From the NCBI GenBank assembly GCA_046566095.1, contig JBKHXI010000196.1:1-19122 (forward strand): 19,122 nucleotides of DNA, read 5' to 3'. The translations under genes and the position numbers were made by a program. Under the pieces are notes generated by a model. The model saw only the letters and a list, made by a program, of their open reading frames with translations. It ran no database searches and was not told the DNA's origin. This document shows positions 17,711-19,122 of the stretch, in pieces. How positions within the stretch are numbered: the first letter of the stretch is position 1; every line of letters starts with the position of its first letter. The DNA comes from CAMPJU01 sp046566095 (GTDB lineage Bacteria > Pseudomonadota > Gammaproteobacteria > Xanthomonadales > Xanthomonadaceae).

Positions 17711-18454
17711 ATGGACCAGCAACTCATCACCCGCATCGTCGAAGCCGCCCTGCTCGCCGCCAACCAGCCGCTGACGCTGGCCCAACTGCACGGCCTGTTC
17801 ACCCTCGACGAACCCGCCCCCGACGGCAGCGTCGAGCGCGCCCTCGAGGAACTGCAGGCCACCTGCGCCGACCGCGGCGTGGAGCTGGTCCAGGTCGCCT
17901 CCGGCTGGCGCTACCAGGTCCGGGCCGACGTGCACCCCTGGGTGGCGCGGCTGTGGACCGAGCGCCAGACCCGCTACACCCGTGCCACGCTCGAGACCCT
18001 GGCGCTGATCGCCTACCGCCAGCCGATCACACGCGGCGAGATCGAGCAGGTCCGCGGCGTGGCGGTCAGCAGCAACATCATCAAGGCGCTGGAGGAACGC
18101 GAGTGGATCCGCGTCGTCGGCCACCGCGACGTGCCCGGCAAGCCGGAACTGCTGGCCACCACCAAGGCCTTCCTCGACTACTTCGGCCTCAAGCGCCTGG
18201 ACGAACTGCCGCCGCTGTCGGAGCTCAAGGAGATCGGCGAGCTGGAGCCGCAGTTCAAGTTCGAAGACGCGCCGATCCCCGCCGGCGCGGGGTCGGAAAT
18301 GGGGTCAGAGTCATTTTCCGACCCCGCATCCATCCCATCCGGCGATCCCCCTTCGGAAAATGACTCTGACCCCATTTCCGCCATTTCCGACTCTGACCCC
18401 ATTTCCGAACCAATTTCCGCCCTTTCCTCGCCCGAGCCCAAGCCCCATGAGTAA
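17711..18454 (+). CDS. scpB: Segregation and condensation protein B, with repeat-encoded tail
   Basis: A 247-residue ScpB, the dimeric winged-helix partner that binds ScpA in the SMC complex. The first winged-helix domain is about 1-80 (MDQQLITRIVEAALLAANQP start), the second about 88-165 with the hallmark TLETLALIAYRQPITRGEIEQVRGV (93-117) and LLATTKAFLDYFGLKRLDELP (147-167). Conserved sequence ends near FKFEDAP (188). Residues about 195-240 are a Ser/Asp/Pro/Ile-rich tail (repeated DSDPIS) encoded by an inverted repeat and a direct repeat. ATG 17711 matches the family N-terminus; the frame is open from 17561 but that part includes repeat DNA. No strong ribosome site is seen. The end overlaps the rluB start by 8 nt, suggesting coupling. 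Confidence 0.95.
   Translation: MDQQLITRIVEAALLAANQPLTLAQLHGLFTLDEPAPDGSVERALEELQATCADRGVELVQVASGWRYQVRADVHPWVARLWTERQTRYTRATLETLALIAYRQPITRGEIEQVRGVAVSSNIIKALEEREWIRVVGHRDVPGKPELLATTKAFLDYFGLKRLDELPPLSELKEIGELEPQFKFEDAPIPAGAGSEMGSESFSDPASIPSGDPPSENDSDPISAISDSDPISEPISALSSPEPKPHE
18294..18407. repeat. Inverted plus direct repeat inside scpB, GTCAGAGTCATTTTCC family
   Basis: Arms 18294-18321 and 18353-18380 are perfect 28-nt inverted copies separated by 31 nt. A 19-nt part of the right arm (18362-18380) is repeated directly at 18389-18407. The GTCAGAGTCATTTTCC motif is, from memory, a frequent palindromic element in Xanthomonadaceae, often near REP-associated (RAYT-type) transposases. It is less GC-rich than the flanking gene. 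The whole element is read through in the scpB frame. Confidence 0.92.
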
Positions 18455-19122
18455 CCCCCCCCGCCCCCACGGCGGCGCCCCAGGCGAATCCGGCCGCAAG
18501 CTCACCCTGCGCCGCGGCGACAACGGCGCCCCCGCCGCCCCGCGCCTGGAAGAACGCCTGCACAAGGTGCTCGCGCAGGCCGGGCTGGGCTCACGGCGCG
18601 CGCTCGAGCAGCGCATCGCCGACGGCCTGGTGCGCGTCAACGGCGAAGTCGCGCAGGTCGGCCAGTCGGTCGGCAGCGGCGACCGGATCGAGATCGACGG
18701 CCGCCAGTTCGTCGCCAGCGCGCTGACCGAGCCGCCGCGCGTGCTGCTCTACAACAAGCCCGAGGGCGAGGTCACCACCCGCGAGGATCCCGAGGGGCGC
18801 CCGACCATCTTCGACAGCCTGCCCGCGCTCAAGGGGGCGCGCTGGATCGCGATCGGCCGGCTGGACATCAACACCAGCGGGCTGCTGCTGCTGACCACCG
18901 ACGGCGAGCTGGCCAACGCGATGATGCACCCCTCGTTCGAGGTCGAGCGCGAGTACGTCTGCCGCGTGCGCGCGCCCGAGGGCCAGGAGCAGGTGCCCGA
19001 CAACCTGGTCGACCGCCTCGCCCGCGGCGTGGCGCTGGAGGACGGCCCGGCGAAGTTCGACGAAGTCGAGCGCATCGGCGGCAGCGACTCCCACGACTGG
19101 TTCCGCGTGGTGGTCAAGGAAG
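18447..19122 (+). CDS. rluB: 23S rRNA pseudouridine synthase RluB (3' end outside window)
   Basis: The first 225 residues of an RsuA/RluB/E/F-type pseudouridine synthase; RluB modifies U2605 of 23S rRNA. After a Gly/Pro/Arg-rich N-terminal stretch of about 33 residues comes an S4 RNA-binding domain (RLEERLHKVLAQAGLGSRR, about 33-85). The catalytic domain has LLYNKPEGEVTTREDPEGRPT (100-120), the catalytic motif GRLDINTSGLLLLTTDGELAN with Asp140, and MMHPSFEVEREY (159-170). The ATG at 18447 overlaps the end of scpB by 8 nt in another frame. scpA-scpB-rluB is a common order in proteobacteria, which supports RluB over RluE or RluF. The C-terminus, often basic and variable, is missing. Confidence 0.93.
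   Translation, partial: MSNPPRPHGGAPGESGRKLTLRRGDNGAPAAPRLEERLHKVLAQAGLGSRRALEQRIADGLVRVNGEVAQVGQSVGSGDRIEIDGRQFVASALTEPPRVLLYNKPEGEVTTREDPEGRPTIFDSLPALKGARWIAIGRLDINTSGLLLLTTDGELANAMMHPSFEVEREYVCRVRAPEGQEQVPDNLVDRLARGVALEDGPAKFDEVERIGGSDSHDWFRVVVKE

Overview
The window looks like chromosomal DNA of a GC-rich gammaproteobacterium of the Xanthomonadaceae/Lysobacteraceae type (Xanthomonas, Stenotrophomonas, Lysobacter, Luteimonas and relatives). This rests on the high GC content, the SMC-ScpA-ScpB condensin rather than MukBEF, the gene order epmA/ligA/zipA/smc next to scpA/scpB/rluB, and the types of dispersed palindromic repeat. The assignment is from recall, not from a search. No phage, plasmid or insertion-sequence gene is visible. 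All large genes look intact except the two cut by the window ends.

Layout. (1) 1-1028: the 3' end of a DUF4331-family gene (+) with a strong intrinsic terminator, converging on a FAS1-domain lipoprotein gene (-). (2) 1125-3728: gyrA (-), with a wild-type quinolone-determining region. (3) 4124-7022: mtnA (-) and a CHASE3-like/GAF/GGDEF diguanylate cyclase (+), divergently transcribed, each with a -10-like hexamer 6 nt from its ATG. (4) 7035-15359: a minus-strand block transcribed in the order smc, zipA, ligA, epmA, with hairpin-repeat modules filling much of the gaps between genes. (5) 15582-16186: bolA and a YciI-like gene (-), overlapping by GTGA, upstream of smc. (6) 16599-19122: scpA, scpB and rluB (+; rluB runs off the end).

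Most of these genes serve chromosome maintenance: DNA gyrase for supercoiling, LigA for Okazaki-fragment sealing, SMC with ScpA and ScpB for chromosome compaction and segregation, and ZipA for anchoring FtsZ at the division site. EpmA (EF-P lysylation) and RluB (23S rRNA pseudouridylation) serve the ribosome. MtnA belongs to methionine salvage, and the GGDEF protein makes c-di-GMP.

The most unusual feature is repeat DNA. At least five palindromic repeat families are present. Two of them sit in frame inside conserved housekeeping proteins. An inverted array of GGGAATS heptamers encodes about 42 residues in the adenylation domain of LigA. A 28-bp perfect inverted repeat plus a 19-bp direct repeat encodes most of the C-terminal tail of ScpB. 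A third family, hairpins with a GTAGGA head, sits a few bases after the stop codons of ligA, zipA and smc and supplies the stop codon of bolA. Its stems vary with compensatory changes.
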